From contig BPJS01000001.1 of the NCBI GenBank assembly GCA_026004735.1, positions 2,801,641 to 2,865,640 on the forward strand: 64,000 bases of DNA, in the 5' to 3' direction. Under the pieces are notes generated by a model, which saw only the letters and a list, made by a program, of their open reading frames with translations, ran no database searches and had not been told where the DNA came from. Every line of letters begins with the position of its first letter. The first letter of the stretch is position 1. Position numbers and translations under genes: made by a program. The stretch is from Isosphaeraceae bacterium. Lineage in GTDB: Bacteria; Planctomycetota; Planctomycetia; Isosphaerales; Isosphaeraceae. Below, piece after piece: positions 53,960 through 62,886 of the stretch.

Positions 53960-55303
53960 ATGCCAAAGTCTGAGGATGTGCCGGCTTGCCCGACAATTCC
54001 AGACGTATCCAATACGCGGTGTGAGTCTCGTGAGTATCACATTGAACTCGTCACACCGATGTTCGGCGGTGGTGTTGAGCCGAGGACCTCTGATCCGACT
54101 TTTCCGATCCGACCAACGGCGATTCGGGGACAACTCGAATTCTGGTGGCGAGCAACCGTAGGCGCGCAGTACACGGCGCTCGCGGAACTTCGAGCGGCCC
54201 AATCGGATATCTGGGGCTCTATACAACGTGCGAGCCGTGTGGACGTGCTCGTTGACCCCATCAAGTGGGACAATCCGATGGCTTGCGCTCGTTATGAGAT
54301 GAATCTCCGGCAACCTGAGAAGTATCGCTCGATGCCTTCCTGGAATCCGCCATTCCGGGACACTTCGCTGCCCTACGTGCTCTTTCCGTTCCAAGGGCAG
54401 TTGAGACGTGGCTACACTGCGGTTGAAGTCGAACCGGCCGCATGCATCCCGCAGGCTAGCTTTCGATTGGTCATCCGGTGCCCGAAGGAACTCTGGCCAC
54501 AAGTGGAGCCGGCACTCTGGGCCTGGGTGAACTTCGGCGGATTGGGCAGCCGCACGCGTCGCGGTTGCGGCGCAATCTTCTGCCGGGAAGTTGCACCTCG
54601 GGATTGCGACGACCTCTTCCAGTTGTGTAAGCCCTTCGTGCAAAACGCTCCTGCCCCGCGGGATTGGCCAACTCTGGCTGCCGCAATTCTCGTCGGTGGT
54701 AAGCAGCCCAATGCAATTGCTGCATGGGATCATGTGATCGAGCGATTCAGGCAGTTTCGTCAAGGAGTCGGGTTGGGGCGCAATCAGGGACAACAACAAA
54801 ACCGGCCAGGCCGGTCGCGTTTTCCAGAGCCGGAAACTATCCGACGAGTGACAGGTCAGCGCTTCAGACGGCACGCTCGTCTTTCGCACATCCCAGATAA
54901 TGCATTCCCGCGTGCCGAATTCGGCTTGCCTATCGTCTTCCACTTCAAGGACCATCGCGACGGAGATCCAGCGAACACCGTGCTCTACCCCTCACACGGT
55001 CCTGACGGGAAGCCGCGCGAGCGGATGGCGAGTCCCTTGATCCTCAAACCGCTAGCGCTGGCAAACCAAAAGGCAGTTCCGCTCATTCTGCGATTGAAGA
55101 CGCCCGATCTCGCAGGCGTCGACTTGCGGCAGAAAGAACAAGACCGGGAGCCCTCGCTCCCATTGCCGAGACCGACGCATATTCGTGGAGCTGCGTTAGC
55201 ACGTTACAAGGACTCTCCGCTCGCGCGGTCGCCGAACGGTTCAGCGCTGGAGGCATTCCTCGAGTATGCCCTTACTGAAGGCTTTAGGAAGGTGAATCGA
55301 TGA
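53960..55303 (+). CDS. cmr1: Type III-B CRISPR RAMP protein Cmr1
   Basis: The 447-residue protein opens with the Cmr1 signature HIELVTPMFGGGVEPRTSD followed by IRPTAIRGQLEFWWRA (about residues 27-66). It carries the RAMP glycine-rich loop FGGLGSRTRRGCGAI at 192-206. In Cmr complexes Cmr1 sits at the head region with Cmr6 and helps bind target RNA. The start at 53960 has GGAGGAG upstream. Its stop overlaps the cas10 start (ATGA), so translation is coupled. It is the first gene of a seven-gene operon and its GC content is visibly lower than that of the housekeeping genes. Confidence 0.92.
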   Translation: MPKSEDVPACPTIPDVSNTRCESREYHIELVTPMFGGGVEPRTSDPTFPIRPTAIRGQLEFWWRATVGAQYTALAELRAAQSDIWGSIQRASRVDVLVDPIKWDNPMACARYEMNLRQPEKYRSMPSWNPPFRDTSLPYVLFPFQGQLRRGYTAVEVEPAACIPQASFRLVIRCPKELWPQVEPALWAWVNFGGLGSRTRRGCGAIFCREVAPRDCDDLFQLCKPFVQNAPAPRDWPTLAAAILVGGKQPNAIAAWDHVIERFRQFRQGVGLGRNQGQQQNRPGRSRFPEPETIRRVTGQRFRRHARLSHIPDNAFPRAEFGLPIVFHFKDHRDGDPANTVLYPSHGPDGKPRERMASPLILKPLALANQKAVPLILRLKTPDLAGVDLRQKEQDREPSLPLPRPTHIRGAALARYKDSPLARSPNGSALEAFLEYALTEGFRKVNR

Positions 55304-56982
55304 GCTACCTCCTTGCCATTTCGGTTGGTCCCGTGCAGGAGTTCATCGCCGCCGCTCGTCGAACGCGTGACCTGTGGTTCGGTTCCCACCTGCTCTCGGA
55401 AATCAGCCGAGCTGTGGCGAAGTCGGTCGAAAGCCAGGGGGGCACGTTGATCTTTCCGGCGAGTTCTGATGCAGAGAGCGTCGCCAATGTCGTCCTAGCA
55501 AAGCTCGATGCAGCCGATCCAAGAGTGGTCTCCGCGACCGCGAAGAAGGCCGCGCAGGATCGCTGGTTGGCGTTCGCGGAGGAAACCCAGCGCGAAGCAT
55601 CTGGCGTGATTTGCCCCGACATCTGGGACGACCAGGTCGACGATGTGATCGAATTCTATTCCGCATGGGTCATGCGAACCACAGATTACAAGGCCGATCG
55701 CGCCCGCGTGATGCGATTGTTGGCGGGTCGCAAAAACTGCCGCGACTTTCTGCCAGCGAAAGGGCGAGCGGGCGTGCCGAAATCCTCCCTCGATGGGCAG
55801 CGGGAATCGGTCTTGAAGCCGCCGACCGAATGGCCGCAACGATTTCGCGCTCGGGTGCGTATCCGCGAGGGGGAACAACTCGATGTCGTTGGCGTGGTCA
55901 AGCGCGTTGCCGGGGGAAACCGGCCGTATCCGTCGGTGGCTCGTGTTGCGGCCGATCCCTGGATACGAGGAAATGGTTCGCGGCTCGAAGAGGTGATTTC
56001 CGCCTGCAATAACCTCGGCGATCAGGTCATCCGTCCACTCGACGTGGAGGCGTACCCACAGTTCGCGGCATTTCCGTTTGAAGGGACGGCGGTCTATCCA
56101 AGTCGGCACCATGAGATGATGAAAGAGACGGAGGTCACGATAGACGATCTTCGCCCGCTCCGCGACGCCCTCGCTCGCTTGCCCGAACCGGAGCCGTATC
56201 TCGCCGTTCTCGTTGCCGACGGCGACAAGATGGGCGAGGCACTTTCCCGATTGGAGTCTCCCGACGCACACCGGGATATCTCGCAACAGCTCGCCGATTT
56301 TGCAGTCTCGGCCCGAACGATTCTCGACAAGCACAACAACGGAGTGCTCGTCTACGCTGGTGGGGACGACGTGTTAGGGTTCGTGCCGGTCGACCGATGC
56401 TTGAGCTGTGCCCGTCAGTTGCACAACAGGTTCGCCGAATTGCTCGGGACTTACGGTTCGCTCACGCTCTCTGTCGGCATCGCGATCGGTCACTTCATGG
56501 AGAACCTGGAAGACCTTCTCGAATATGGCCGGGCTGCGGAGAAGCATGCCAAGCAGCCGGATCGCGATGGACTGGCCATCCACCTCCACAAACGAGGCGG
56601 TACCCCGATTCGGTTCCGTGCCAGATGGGAGGAAAACCCGGATTCGGACATCCTCCAATGGGCGCAGCTTCAGCTTGCCGACTTGATTCCATCAAAGTTG
56701 CCCTACGACCTGCGGAATATGGCCCGTATTTACGAAGACTGGCCGTCCACGACACGTGAACGTGCGATCCAGCAAGATATCATTCGAGTCATTCGCGACA
56801 AGCAACCACGTTCGGGTGAGGGTCGGTCCATGTCTGAGATTGCAAAGCGGGTTTACAAGCAGGTGAACGATCCCGAAAGCCTGAGCCGTTTCGTCGAGGA
56901 ACTCCTCGTGGCACGGCAGATCACTACGGCCCTGCGACAAGCGGGCTATCATCCAGAACATTTCGCGGAGGTGGAATCATGA
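55300..56982 (+). CDS. cmr2: Type III-B Cas10 subunit Cmr2, lacking the HD nuclease domain
   Basis: The 560-residue protein begins directly with YLLAISVGPVQEFIAAARR and TRDLWFGSHLLSEISRA, the start of the Cas10 palm region. It has no upstream HD nuclease domain, so it is much shorter than typical Cmr2. The palm metal-site segment VADGDKMGEAL is at 305-315 and GGDD at 354-357, so cyclic oligoadenylate synthesis should be intact. No clear Cys4 zinc finger is seen. It should make the second messenger when Cmr binds target RNA. The absence of HD implies that interference depends on the downstream effector and on RNA cleavage by Cmr4. Its end overlaps cmr3 (ATGA). Confidence 0.93.
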   Translation: MSYLLAISVGPVQEFIAAARRTRDLWFGSHLLSEISRAVAKSVESQGGTLIFPASSDAESVANVVLAKLDAADPRVVSATAKKAAQDRWLAFAEETQREASGVICPDIWDDQVDDVIEFYSAWVMRTTDYKADRARVMRLLAGRKNCRDFLPAKGRAGVPKSSLDGQRESVLKPPTEWPQRFRARVRIREGEQLDVVGVVKRVAGGNRPYPSVARVAADPWIRGNGSRLEEVISACNNLGDQVIRPLDVEAYPQFAAFPFEGTAVYPSRHHEMMKETEVTIDDLRPLRDALARLPEPEPYLAVLVADGDKMGEALSRLESPDAHRDISQQLADFAVSARTILDKHNNGVLVYAGGDDVLGFVPVDRCLSCARQLHNRFAELLGTYGSLTLSVGIAIGHFMENLEDLLEYGRAAEKHAKQPDRDGLAIHLHKRGGTPIRFRARWEENPDSDILQWAQLQLADLIPSKLPYDLRNMARIYEDWPSTTRERAIQQDIIRVIRDKQPRSGEGRSMSEIAKRVYKQVNDPESLSRFVEELLVARQITTALRQAGYHPEHFAEVES

Positions 56983-58205
56983 GCGTCTCCACACTGGAGC
57001 TGACGGCCCATGATCCGATCATCGCGCGTGACGGACGCCCATTTGGACTAGGTCAAGGCAACCGCATGAGGGGGCTTTCTTGGCCGCTGCCGTCGGTGGT
57101 TGCCGGATCCTTGCGATCGGCACTGGTCAAAGCGAGTCCAAATCTTGATTTTACGAGGGCGACGCCGGTCGAGCTTCTCCGCGTGGAGGTCGCAGGGATC
57201 TTTCCCTGTTCGGGCGGCCAGCTCTACCTACCCGCCCCGAACGATTGCGTGTGGGAGGAGAACTCCGGTACGGTCTTTCGGGTCGGCCCTGTTCCGCTTC
57301 AAGAGGGTGAGGGTGCCGATTTTCCTGTCCCCGACCTTTCCCCTGTGCAACTCACAACGGATCAGGCTCGGGATGATTTCAAGGTGAAGGCAGTCCCTGC
57401 ATGGTGGCCGCTCAATAAGTACGAACAGTGGCTGACAATGGCTGATGCCGAACTTCCCGCAACCTGGTTCGATGCGATGTTCCTCGACGCGGCGAAGCGG
57501 GACATTCGGGATCACATCTGCCTCAACGCCGAGACCGGAACCGCCGCTGAGGGGTTGATCTTTGCGACTGAGGGTTTGACTCTTACGCATCTGCCACGTT
57601 TCGGAAGCCGGGACTCGCAACCGTCCTCGAAGCGTTTTGCTGAAATTACGCTATCTGTTCGGGTGACAAGCGCCGAGAAAGTGTCTGCGTATGTAGATCA
57701 ACTGAACATATGGAGTCCCCTTGGGGGTGAGCGACGTCTCGTACACTGGCAGCGAAGCGATCAGCTCAGACTTTGGAAATGTCCCGATGCCGTCCGGACG
57801 GTGCTCGAACGTGCGACACGGATACGCATGGTGTTGGCCTCGCCGGCTATCTTTGACCACGGCTGGTTGCCGGCCTGGCTCGACTCACGTTCCCTGCAAG
57901 GAAGACCGCTTGGTGATGGCCCGACGCTCAAACTGGTTGGTGCCTGCATCTCGCGTTGGCGTGCCGTGTCGGGATGGGCTTATGCACCCCATTCCGAGCT
58001 TAACGGGCGTCGCCGAGTTGTCCCAGAGGATTCCCCCGGTCCAAAGGCGATCCGAAGGATGGTCCCTGCCGGTGGTGTCTATTTCTTCGAAAAAGTTGAT
58101 GGCGATGCTCGTGTCCTGGCGAGCAACGGCTGGCTCAAACCGGTCAGCGACGCGCCGCACGATCGCCGTGACGGTTTCGGCCTAGCGGTCTGGGGCATTT
58201 GGTAA
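56979..58205 (+). CDS. cmr3: Type III-B CRISPR protein Cmr3 (Cas5-like)
   Basis: The 408-residue protein shows the Cmr3 pattern. ELTAHDPIIARDGRPFG at 7-23 and WPLPSVVAGSLRSALV at 35-50 form the N-terminal RAMP part. SPLGGERRLVHW lies in the middle, and RRMVPAGGVYFFEK is near 360-372. Cmr3 binds the 5' crRNA tag and joins Cas10 at the foot of the complex. Its ATG overlaps the cas10 stop by four bases, and cmr4 follows after 27 nt. Confidence 0.92.
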   Translation: MSVSTLELTAHDPIIARDGRPFGLGQGNRMRGLSWPLPSVVAGSLRSALVKASPNLDFTRATPVELLRVEVAGIFPCSGGQLYLPAPNDCVWEENSGTVFRVGPVPLQEGEGADFPVPDLSPVQLTTDQARDDFKVKAVPAWWPLNKYEQWLTMADAELPATWFDAMFLDAAKRDIRDHICLNAETGTAAEGLIFATEGLTLTHLPRFGSRDSQPSSKRFAEITLSVRVTSAEKVSAYVDQLNIWSPLGGERRLVHWQRSDQLRLWKCPDAVRTVLERATRIRMVLASPAIFDHGWLPAWLDSRSLQGRPLGDGPTLKLVGACISRWRAVSGWAYAPHSELNGRRRVVPEDSPGPKAIRRMVPAGGVYFFEKVDGDARVLASNGWLKPVSDAPHDRRDGFGLAVWGIW

Positions 58206-58232
58206 AAGAATCATTTCTTAGGCGAGGATAAC

Positions 58233-59138
58233 ATGCCGAACTCACGAATCTATTGGCTGCATGCACTTACCCCGACCCACGCAGGAGTCGGTCGGGGTGT
58301 CGACTATATTGACCTTCCGATCGATCGCGACGGAGTCACCGGTTGGCCGATCATTCGCGGCTCCACGTTCAAAGGGGTCTGGGCCGACTATTATAGGGCA
58401 ACAACCGAGGCACGCCGGAGCGATGTTACCTTGCGGGCTGCTTTTGGGATCGCAGACGACGACAACAACTCGAATGCCGGCGCACTCATCCCGACAGATG
58501 CTCGGTTAGTCTGCTTACCTGTCCGAAGCTTCCGCGGTACCTTCGCGTGGGTAAGCTCGCCGTTGTGCCTGCGGGCATTACGACGGACGTTGGTGCGGGC
58601 GGGAGTCACCAACGTGCCGCCAGAGCCTTTGGAACTGGCAGACGACGTTGCTCACCATACGTCACATACAGCATTGGTTGAAGGAACGCAGATCGTCCTG
58701 GAAGACTTGGATTTCAAGGCGGCACGATGCAACACAGCCACCGCCTGGGCGGATCACATCGCCATGTGGGCCTTTCCCGGAGATACCGATTGGCAAGTAC
58801 AGTTCACGCGACGCTTTCTGGTTCTGCCAGATCTGGCCTTCGACTTCCTGTGCGAGACTGGCACAGAGGTGCATACACGCGTCCGCATCAATGATGACAC
58901 GAAGACCGTAGCCCCTGGATCACTATGGACGGAGGAATCGTTGCCAGCCGAGACGATTTTGGCCGGACTCATCCAGTGCGACCGCATCTTTAATCGCAAC
59001 GGAGAAGACATTACGCCATCTGGTTTGCTGGAGCGCTTCGCTAAGGAAACGCTCACACTTCAGATCGGCGGCAAGGCCACCATAGGGCGGGGATGGATGC
59101 GCTGTGTCTTTACAGACATCAATGGAGGCACTCAATAA
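58233..59138 (+). CDS. cmr4: Type III-B backbone protein Cmr4 (Cas7-like RNase)
   Basis: The 301-residue protein has ALTPTHAGVGRGVDYIDLPI and WPIIRGSTFKGVWADYYR at its start, and LQIGGKATIGRGWMRC at its end, the glycine-rich RAMP loop. In Cmr4 an aspartate in the N-terminal loop cuts target RNA at 6-nt intervals; D24 or D27 lies in the equivalent stretch here. Multiple Cmr4 copies form the filament along the crRNA. GAGG precedes the ATG by 6 nt, and the stop overlaps cmr5 by one base (TAATG). Confidence 0.92.
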   Translation: MPNSRIYWLHALTPTHAGVGRGVDYIDLPIDRDGVTGWPIIRGSTFKGVWADYYRATTEARRSDVTLRAAFGIADDDNNSNAGALIPTDARLVCLPVRSFRGTFAWVSSPLCLRALRRTLVRAGVTNVPPEPLELADDVAHHTSHTALVEGTQIVLEDLDFKAARCNTATAWADHIAMWAFPGDTDWQVQFTRRFLVLPDLAFDFLCETGTEVHTRVRINDDTKTVAPGSLWTEESLPAETILAGLIQCDRIFNRNGEDITPSGLLERFAKETLTLQIGGKATIGRGWMRCVFTDINGGTQ

Positions 59139-59524
59139 TGTTCCAGACTCGCAGCCAAAAGCAAGCCCAGACCGCTTATTCGCGAGTGAAGCGTTATGGT
59201 CAACCACACCCTAACTACATGAGCCTCGCCAAAAAGTTTCCAGCGCTGATCCACACGTGCGGCCTGGCCCAAGCGGTGGCCTTCGCTGAGGCCAAGGGTG
59301 CATCCCGAGATGGCCACGAGAACGGGCCGGAATTGGAATATTTGGAGGATCTCGCGGCGGTCTTGAACGCCAGCGGTCATGGCGACATCGTTTCGGCGAA
59401 AACATTGGCCAAGACCACGCGGTGCCAGGACGTCGGTAGGTATATCCGGCTCAGTCGGAATGCACTGCTCGCTGCAAGCTGGTTGAAACGGTACGTAGAG
59501 GCGCTCGGGGGGGAGCAGGTCTGA
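59138..59524 (+). CDS. cmr5: Type III-B small subunit Cmr5
   Basis: The 128-residue protein is all-helical, as in Cmr5/Cas11. It starts MFQTRSQKQAQTAYSRVKR and has LAKKFPALIHTCGLAQAVAF, and later DVGRYIRLSRNALLAASWLK. The small subunits line the inner filament and contact the target strand. The start at 59138 overlaps the cmr4 stop; an upstream ATG at 59093 lies within cmr4 and is not used. The stop overlaps cmr6 by TGATG. Confidence 0.9.
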   Translation: MFQTRSQKQAQTAYSRVKRYGQPHPNYMSLAKKFPALIHTCGLAQAVAFAEAKGASRDGHENGPELEYLEDLAAVLNASGHGDIVSAKTLAKTTRCQDVGRYIRLSRNALLAASWLKRYVEALGGEQV

Positions 59525-60684
59525 TGCGCCGCGCCATCGTTGCACTTAAGGCCAAGCGGAAGGAGCACGGCCAGCATCCTGGCTTGCTCCTGCAACGCTT
59601 TCTCTGCGAGCCAGCCACGGGTGTAGGTGGTAACCCCGACGAGAGGCGAGCCATCCTCCACGCCGCCATCGCCGCGGCGAAGAATGAAAGTGTACGTGCC
59701 CTGTACAAGTCCGCATTCGCTCGCTGGTCGGCGGACCTTCTTACTAGATCCTCGTTCGTCGACCTGTGCACCGCCGGCCGAATGATCATTGGTCTCGGCT
59801 CGGAAAATGTCCTCGAAACGGGCATCCGATTGCACCACACCTTTGGAATGCCGATCATTCCCGGCTCGGCGTTGAAGGGATTGGCGGCACACTACTGCTA
59901 TCAGGTCTGGGGAAGCGACAATTCTCCATTCCGCAAGCCCACTGAGCAAGAGGAGGAGGCCTATAGCGCGTATCTGAAGGGTCAAGGCCCGACACCGGCA
60001 GAAAACTACCATCGCGTGTTCTTCGGTTCGACGGATGACAGTGGATGTGTCGTGTTTCACGATGCCTGGTATGTACCTGATTCCTCGCCGCAGCCGTTGG
60101 TGCTCGACGTGATGACGCCGCATCATCCACAGTGGCTTGATGGCTCGGCCCCACCGACCGACTTTGACAGTCCGATTCCCGTGCCGTTCCTGTCGGTCAC
60201 CGGCACGTTCCGTGTGGCCGTCTCCTGGAATGGCCCATCTCACCCACATGCTCACTGCTGGACGGAAGGAGCACTTTCCCTGTTGAAGAAAGCCTTAGCC
60301 GATTGGGGCATCGGCGGCAAGACCAGCAGCGGATATGGGCGCTTGGTCTTGATCGACGCCGATGTCAACGTTAGACCGTCCGAGCCTGGGGAAAAGCGGG
60401 TACAACCGAATGAGCCTGTCCATCAACCTCGCATGAAGGTGCGGGTCGTCCAGCGCACGATTGATGGAAAAACACGATATGAGGCTGATGACGGCTTTCT
60501 CGGCAGCCTGCTCAAAGGTACTCCTCCCGATCTGGTCGATGGGGATTCGACGGAGCTGTGGATCCTTCGGGTTGACAAGCAGAACAAGAAAGTTCCTTAC
60601 GTCTTCCAAACAGAAGAGCCGCCAGCGCCAAAGCCGCCGCCAAGCAAAACAGAACGACGTGGCAACCGACGGGATCGACAATAA
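59524..60684 (+). CDS. cmr6: Type III-B RAMP protein Cmr6 with extra C-terminal domain
   Basis: The 386-residue protein has the Cmr6 core: LGSENVLETGIRLHHTFG near 91-108, IIPGSALKGLAAHYCY at 111-126 and GIGGKTSSGYGRLVL at 262-276. Most Cmr6 proteins end soon after the GYGRL loop. Here about 110 further residues follow. Residues 303-362 (MKVRVVQRTIDGKTRYEADD to KKVPYVFQ) have an OB-like alternating pattern, then comes a proline- and lysine/arginine-rich tail (PPPSKTERRGNRRDRQ). The tail may bind RNA or a partner. Its start is coupled to cmr5. The next gene is 36 nt downstream. Confidence 0.9.
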   Translation: MRRAIVALKAKRKEHGQHPGLLLQRFLCEPATGVGGNPDERRAILHAAIAAAKNESVRALYKSAFARWSADLLTRSSFVDLCTAGRMIIGLGSENVLETGIRLHHTFGMPIIPGSALKGLAAHYCYQVWGSDNSPFRKPTEQEEEAYSAYLKGQGPTPAENYHRVFFGSTDDSGCVVFHDAWYVPDSSPQPLVLDVMTPHHPQWLDGSAPPTDFDSPIPVPFLSVTGTFRVAVSWNGPSHPHAHCWTEGALSLLKKALADWGIGGKTSSGYGRLVLIDADVNVRPSEPGEKRVQPNEPVHQPRMKVRVVQRTIDGKTRYEADDGFLGSLLKGTPPDLVDGDSTELWILRVDKQNKKVPYVFQTEEPPAPKPPPSKTERRGNRRDRQ

Positions 60685-60720
60685 GACGTTCCAGCAATTC
60701 CACAACCGGAGACCCGCGCT

Positions 60721-62226
60721 GTGGCTTCACGCCTTGTCACATTCCTCGGGAAAGGTCGCTACGAGCAGACGACGTATCGGCTCGAGGGTCAGACCAAGGA
60801 CACGTGCTACGTGGCCCATGCGATTGCAACGTTCCTCGGCGCGCATGAAATCCTTGTGTTTGCCACCACTGAGGCGTGGGAGAAACATGGCGAGCCTCTG
60901 ACCAAAGCCCTGGAGGATTCTGATTTGCCACGGCCGCGGCACGTCGAGATCGGTTCGGGCGAAACGCCGAAGGATTTGTGGAAGCAGTTTAAGGAATTGC
61001 TCGACGCGCTCGAGGGGGAGCACTCTGTTGCGTTCGACATCACCCATGGATTTCGAGCACAGCCGTTTTTTGCATCGGCCGTGATTCAGTTCTTTCAGTC
61101 GATCCACACGGACTGCTCGTCCTTAAACGTGTATTACGGAGCTTTTGAGGCTCGGAATGCTCAGGAGAATACGACGCCGATCTGGGATCTCACGGCTTTT
61201 GTCGAGCTTCTTCGGTGGTCGCGAGCGCTTCTTCTCTTCCTGCGAACTGGACACGCGGATGATATCGCCCAACCGACCGAACGCCTTGGACGAGAGCTAC
61301 AGAAGCAGTGGGCCATGGGTGGTCAGCAAGGTGAACGACCGTCGCTTGCAGCTCTGGGACAAGCACTCCAGGAGTTCGGTAGCGACTTTGTCACCCTTCG
61401 CACTGGATCGTTAATCGCACGTAAGCCGTCCTCTTCACAGCGATTGCTCGACGCCCTTGAACGCGCCTCTTCTGAGGTCACGACTTACCTGCCTCCTCTG
61501 GCGAGCGTTCTCCAGCAGGTTATCAACCGCGTCAAGCCGCTTGCCGGGTCGCCTCGACTTTCCGACTCTCCTGGGCAAAAAGCGCTGCAGGCGCTCGGGG
61601 AGACTTACCTTTCGTTGGGCCGGTACGCCGAAGCGGCAGCAATCCTTCGAGAGGGTTGGATCACTCGATATGCTTGTTCCCAGGCAGACTGCCCTGGAAC
61701 AGAGAACTTCAGCGACGCACATCGGAAAGCGACGGAAGAGTCTTGGTTCACACAGAATGAAAATGAGGCTAAGACCCTGGCGGATCTCCGCAACGACATT
61801 GAGCACGCAGGATTTCGGCGGTATCCGCGATCGCCCCAGACGATTAAAACGCAATTGGAACGATTGATCAGACAATGGCGACGTCTGGATGAGGCGCCGC
61901 CCCACCTTTGTCCAGTTACCACACACGATCAGCGCACTTCTATGGGTGTCGTCTACTACTCGATCGGTGTCGAACGGCCGATCACCCCAGACGTACCCTT
62001 GCCGCCGTTGCCTGAGATTCCGCGTGGGTCGCTGGTCGTTATCGAAGGTCGTGCTCCAATCTGGCGCTACGGTATGGCGTTTCACCAGTTGCACGGCTCC
62101 CCGGCTGGAGCAATTGGCGTCTACGATCCACGGCTGGGAGCGGTGGTCGTCGCGTCACATTGTCAGGACTGGGAGAATGGCCAGATTGTCGATGTGGCTC
62201 CTCCACAAGACACAGCAGATCTCTGA
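60721..62226 (+). CDS. CARF-HEPN ribonuclease (Csx1-type) fused to a Csx3/Crn3 ring nuclease
   Basis: The 501-residue protein has three parts. Residues 1 to about 170 are a CARF domain of the TIGR02221/Csx1 type (RLVTFLGKGRYEQTTYR and FDITHGFRAQPFFASAV at 105-121). Residues about 170-390 are helical, with a TPR-like LGETYLSLGRYAEAAAIL at 292-309, and carry the HEPN RNase motif R357-NDIE-H362. Residues about 405-495 match Csx3 (Crn3): VVIEGRAPIWRY, His455 and His458, GVYDPRLGAVVVASH with Asp469, Arg471 and His480, and NGQIVDV. Csx1 proteins are activated by cyclic oligoadenylate and degrade RNA; Csx3 is known as a cA4 ring nuclease. The fusion suggests a self-limiting effector. The start is GTG with GGAG upstream. 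Confidence 0.87.
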   Translation: MASRLVTFLGKGRYEQTTYRLEGQTKDTCYVAHAIATFLGAHEILVFATTEAWEKHGEPLTKALEDSDLPRPRHVEIGSGETPKDLWKQFKELLDALEGEHSVAFDITHGFRAQPFFASAVIQFFQSIHTDCSSLNVYYGAFEARNAQENTTPIWDLTAFVELLRWSRALLLFLRTGHADDIAQPTERLGRELQKQWAMGGQQGERPSLAALGQALQEFGSDFVTLRTGSLIARKPSSSQRLLDALERASSEVTTYLPPLASVLQQVINRVKPLAGSPRLSDSPGQKALQALGETYLSLGRYAEAAAILREGWITRYACSQADCPGTENFSDAHRKATEESWFTQNENEAKTLADLRNDIEHAGFRRYPRSPQTIKTQLERLIRQWRRLDEAPPHLCPVTTHDQRTSMGVVYYSIGVERPITPDVPLPPLPEIPRGSLVVIEGRAPIWRYGMAFHQLHGSPAGAIGVYDPRLGAVVVASHCQDWENGQIVDVAPPQDTADL

Positions 62227-62854
62227 CTATTCTTATTCCTCTCGCCTCTCGTCGTGCTTCAACAGGACACTCGCGCGTGACCAATCGTCGAAGTTGTTTG
62301 GTTAGCACGATCTTCATGAGATAACCGTTCACTCCCCGGCTTTTGGTTGCGGCAGGGCGGTGTCGGTGCGGACGTTGGCTCGCATGGTATCGGTCAATCA
62401 GGTGGAACCGTTTGTCCGAGTGTGACGGCAGGTCTCGCTGACGTTTAGTCAGCGCGATACCACCGGGTTGCCCGCATCCGACGACCAGCCTATTCAAGAG
62501 CTTCCGCCAGAGGATGGAGTGGCATAACGTCAGTGAGCAGGCGTTGCGGCGTGTGATGATCGGGTGGACACTGAGATTCCGGATGCAGCGCGCGTCGGGC
62601 AGCCGCTTCATGGTGACCATCCTTATGGTCATCGACAGGTAACACCACCCATCCCGCAAGAGCATCGAGTACCTCTTATCCGCCATGCAGGGCCGCTGCG
62701 CGGGTCAATAACTGCCTTGCTTAGACACCGGCGTGTGACCGATTACAGGGCAACCATCAGTGACCAGGCCGCCTCGGACTCAAGAACAGTTTTCACAGCA
62801 CGCCCCGTAAAGACGGCGCTGCATGGCACACGCTTCTACAAGGGCTTGGCCATT
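62227..62854. other. Gap between the effector gene and the CRISPR array
   Basis: About 630 bp without a convincing gene. Open frames exist on both strands but none resembles a known protein; cas1, cas2 and cas6 were looked for and not found. A hairpin at 62436-62454 is the only structure noted. Confidence 0.5.
62436..62454 (+). terminator. Perfect 7-bp hairpin after the effector gene
   Basis: CGCTGAC-GTTTA-GTCAGCG has perfect 7-bp arms and a 5-nt loop, 210 nt downstream of the stop. No U-tract follows, so it is a weak terminator candidate. Confidence 0.3.
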
Positions 62855-62886
62855 GTGTCACTCCACGCCCCCGTGAAGGGGGCGAC
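62855..62886 (-). repeat. Degenerate leader-distal CRISPR repeat
   Basis: This copy reads GTGTCACTCC where all others read GTTTCAATCC; the rest of the 32 nt is identical. Both changes fall in the part that becomes the crRNA 5' tag. Decay at the far end of the array supports a leader on the right. Confidence 0.9.

Noticed and set aside
62039-62686. 215-residue reading frame on the minus strand overlapping the end of the effector gene
   Set aside because: No similarity to any known protein pattern; it lies mostly antisense to the Csx3 domain and continues into non-coding sequence.
62227-62854. Possible cas6, cas1 or cas2 next to the array
   Set aside because: None of the frames shows RAMP, Cas1 or Cas2 motifs.
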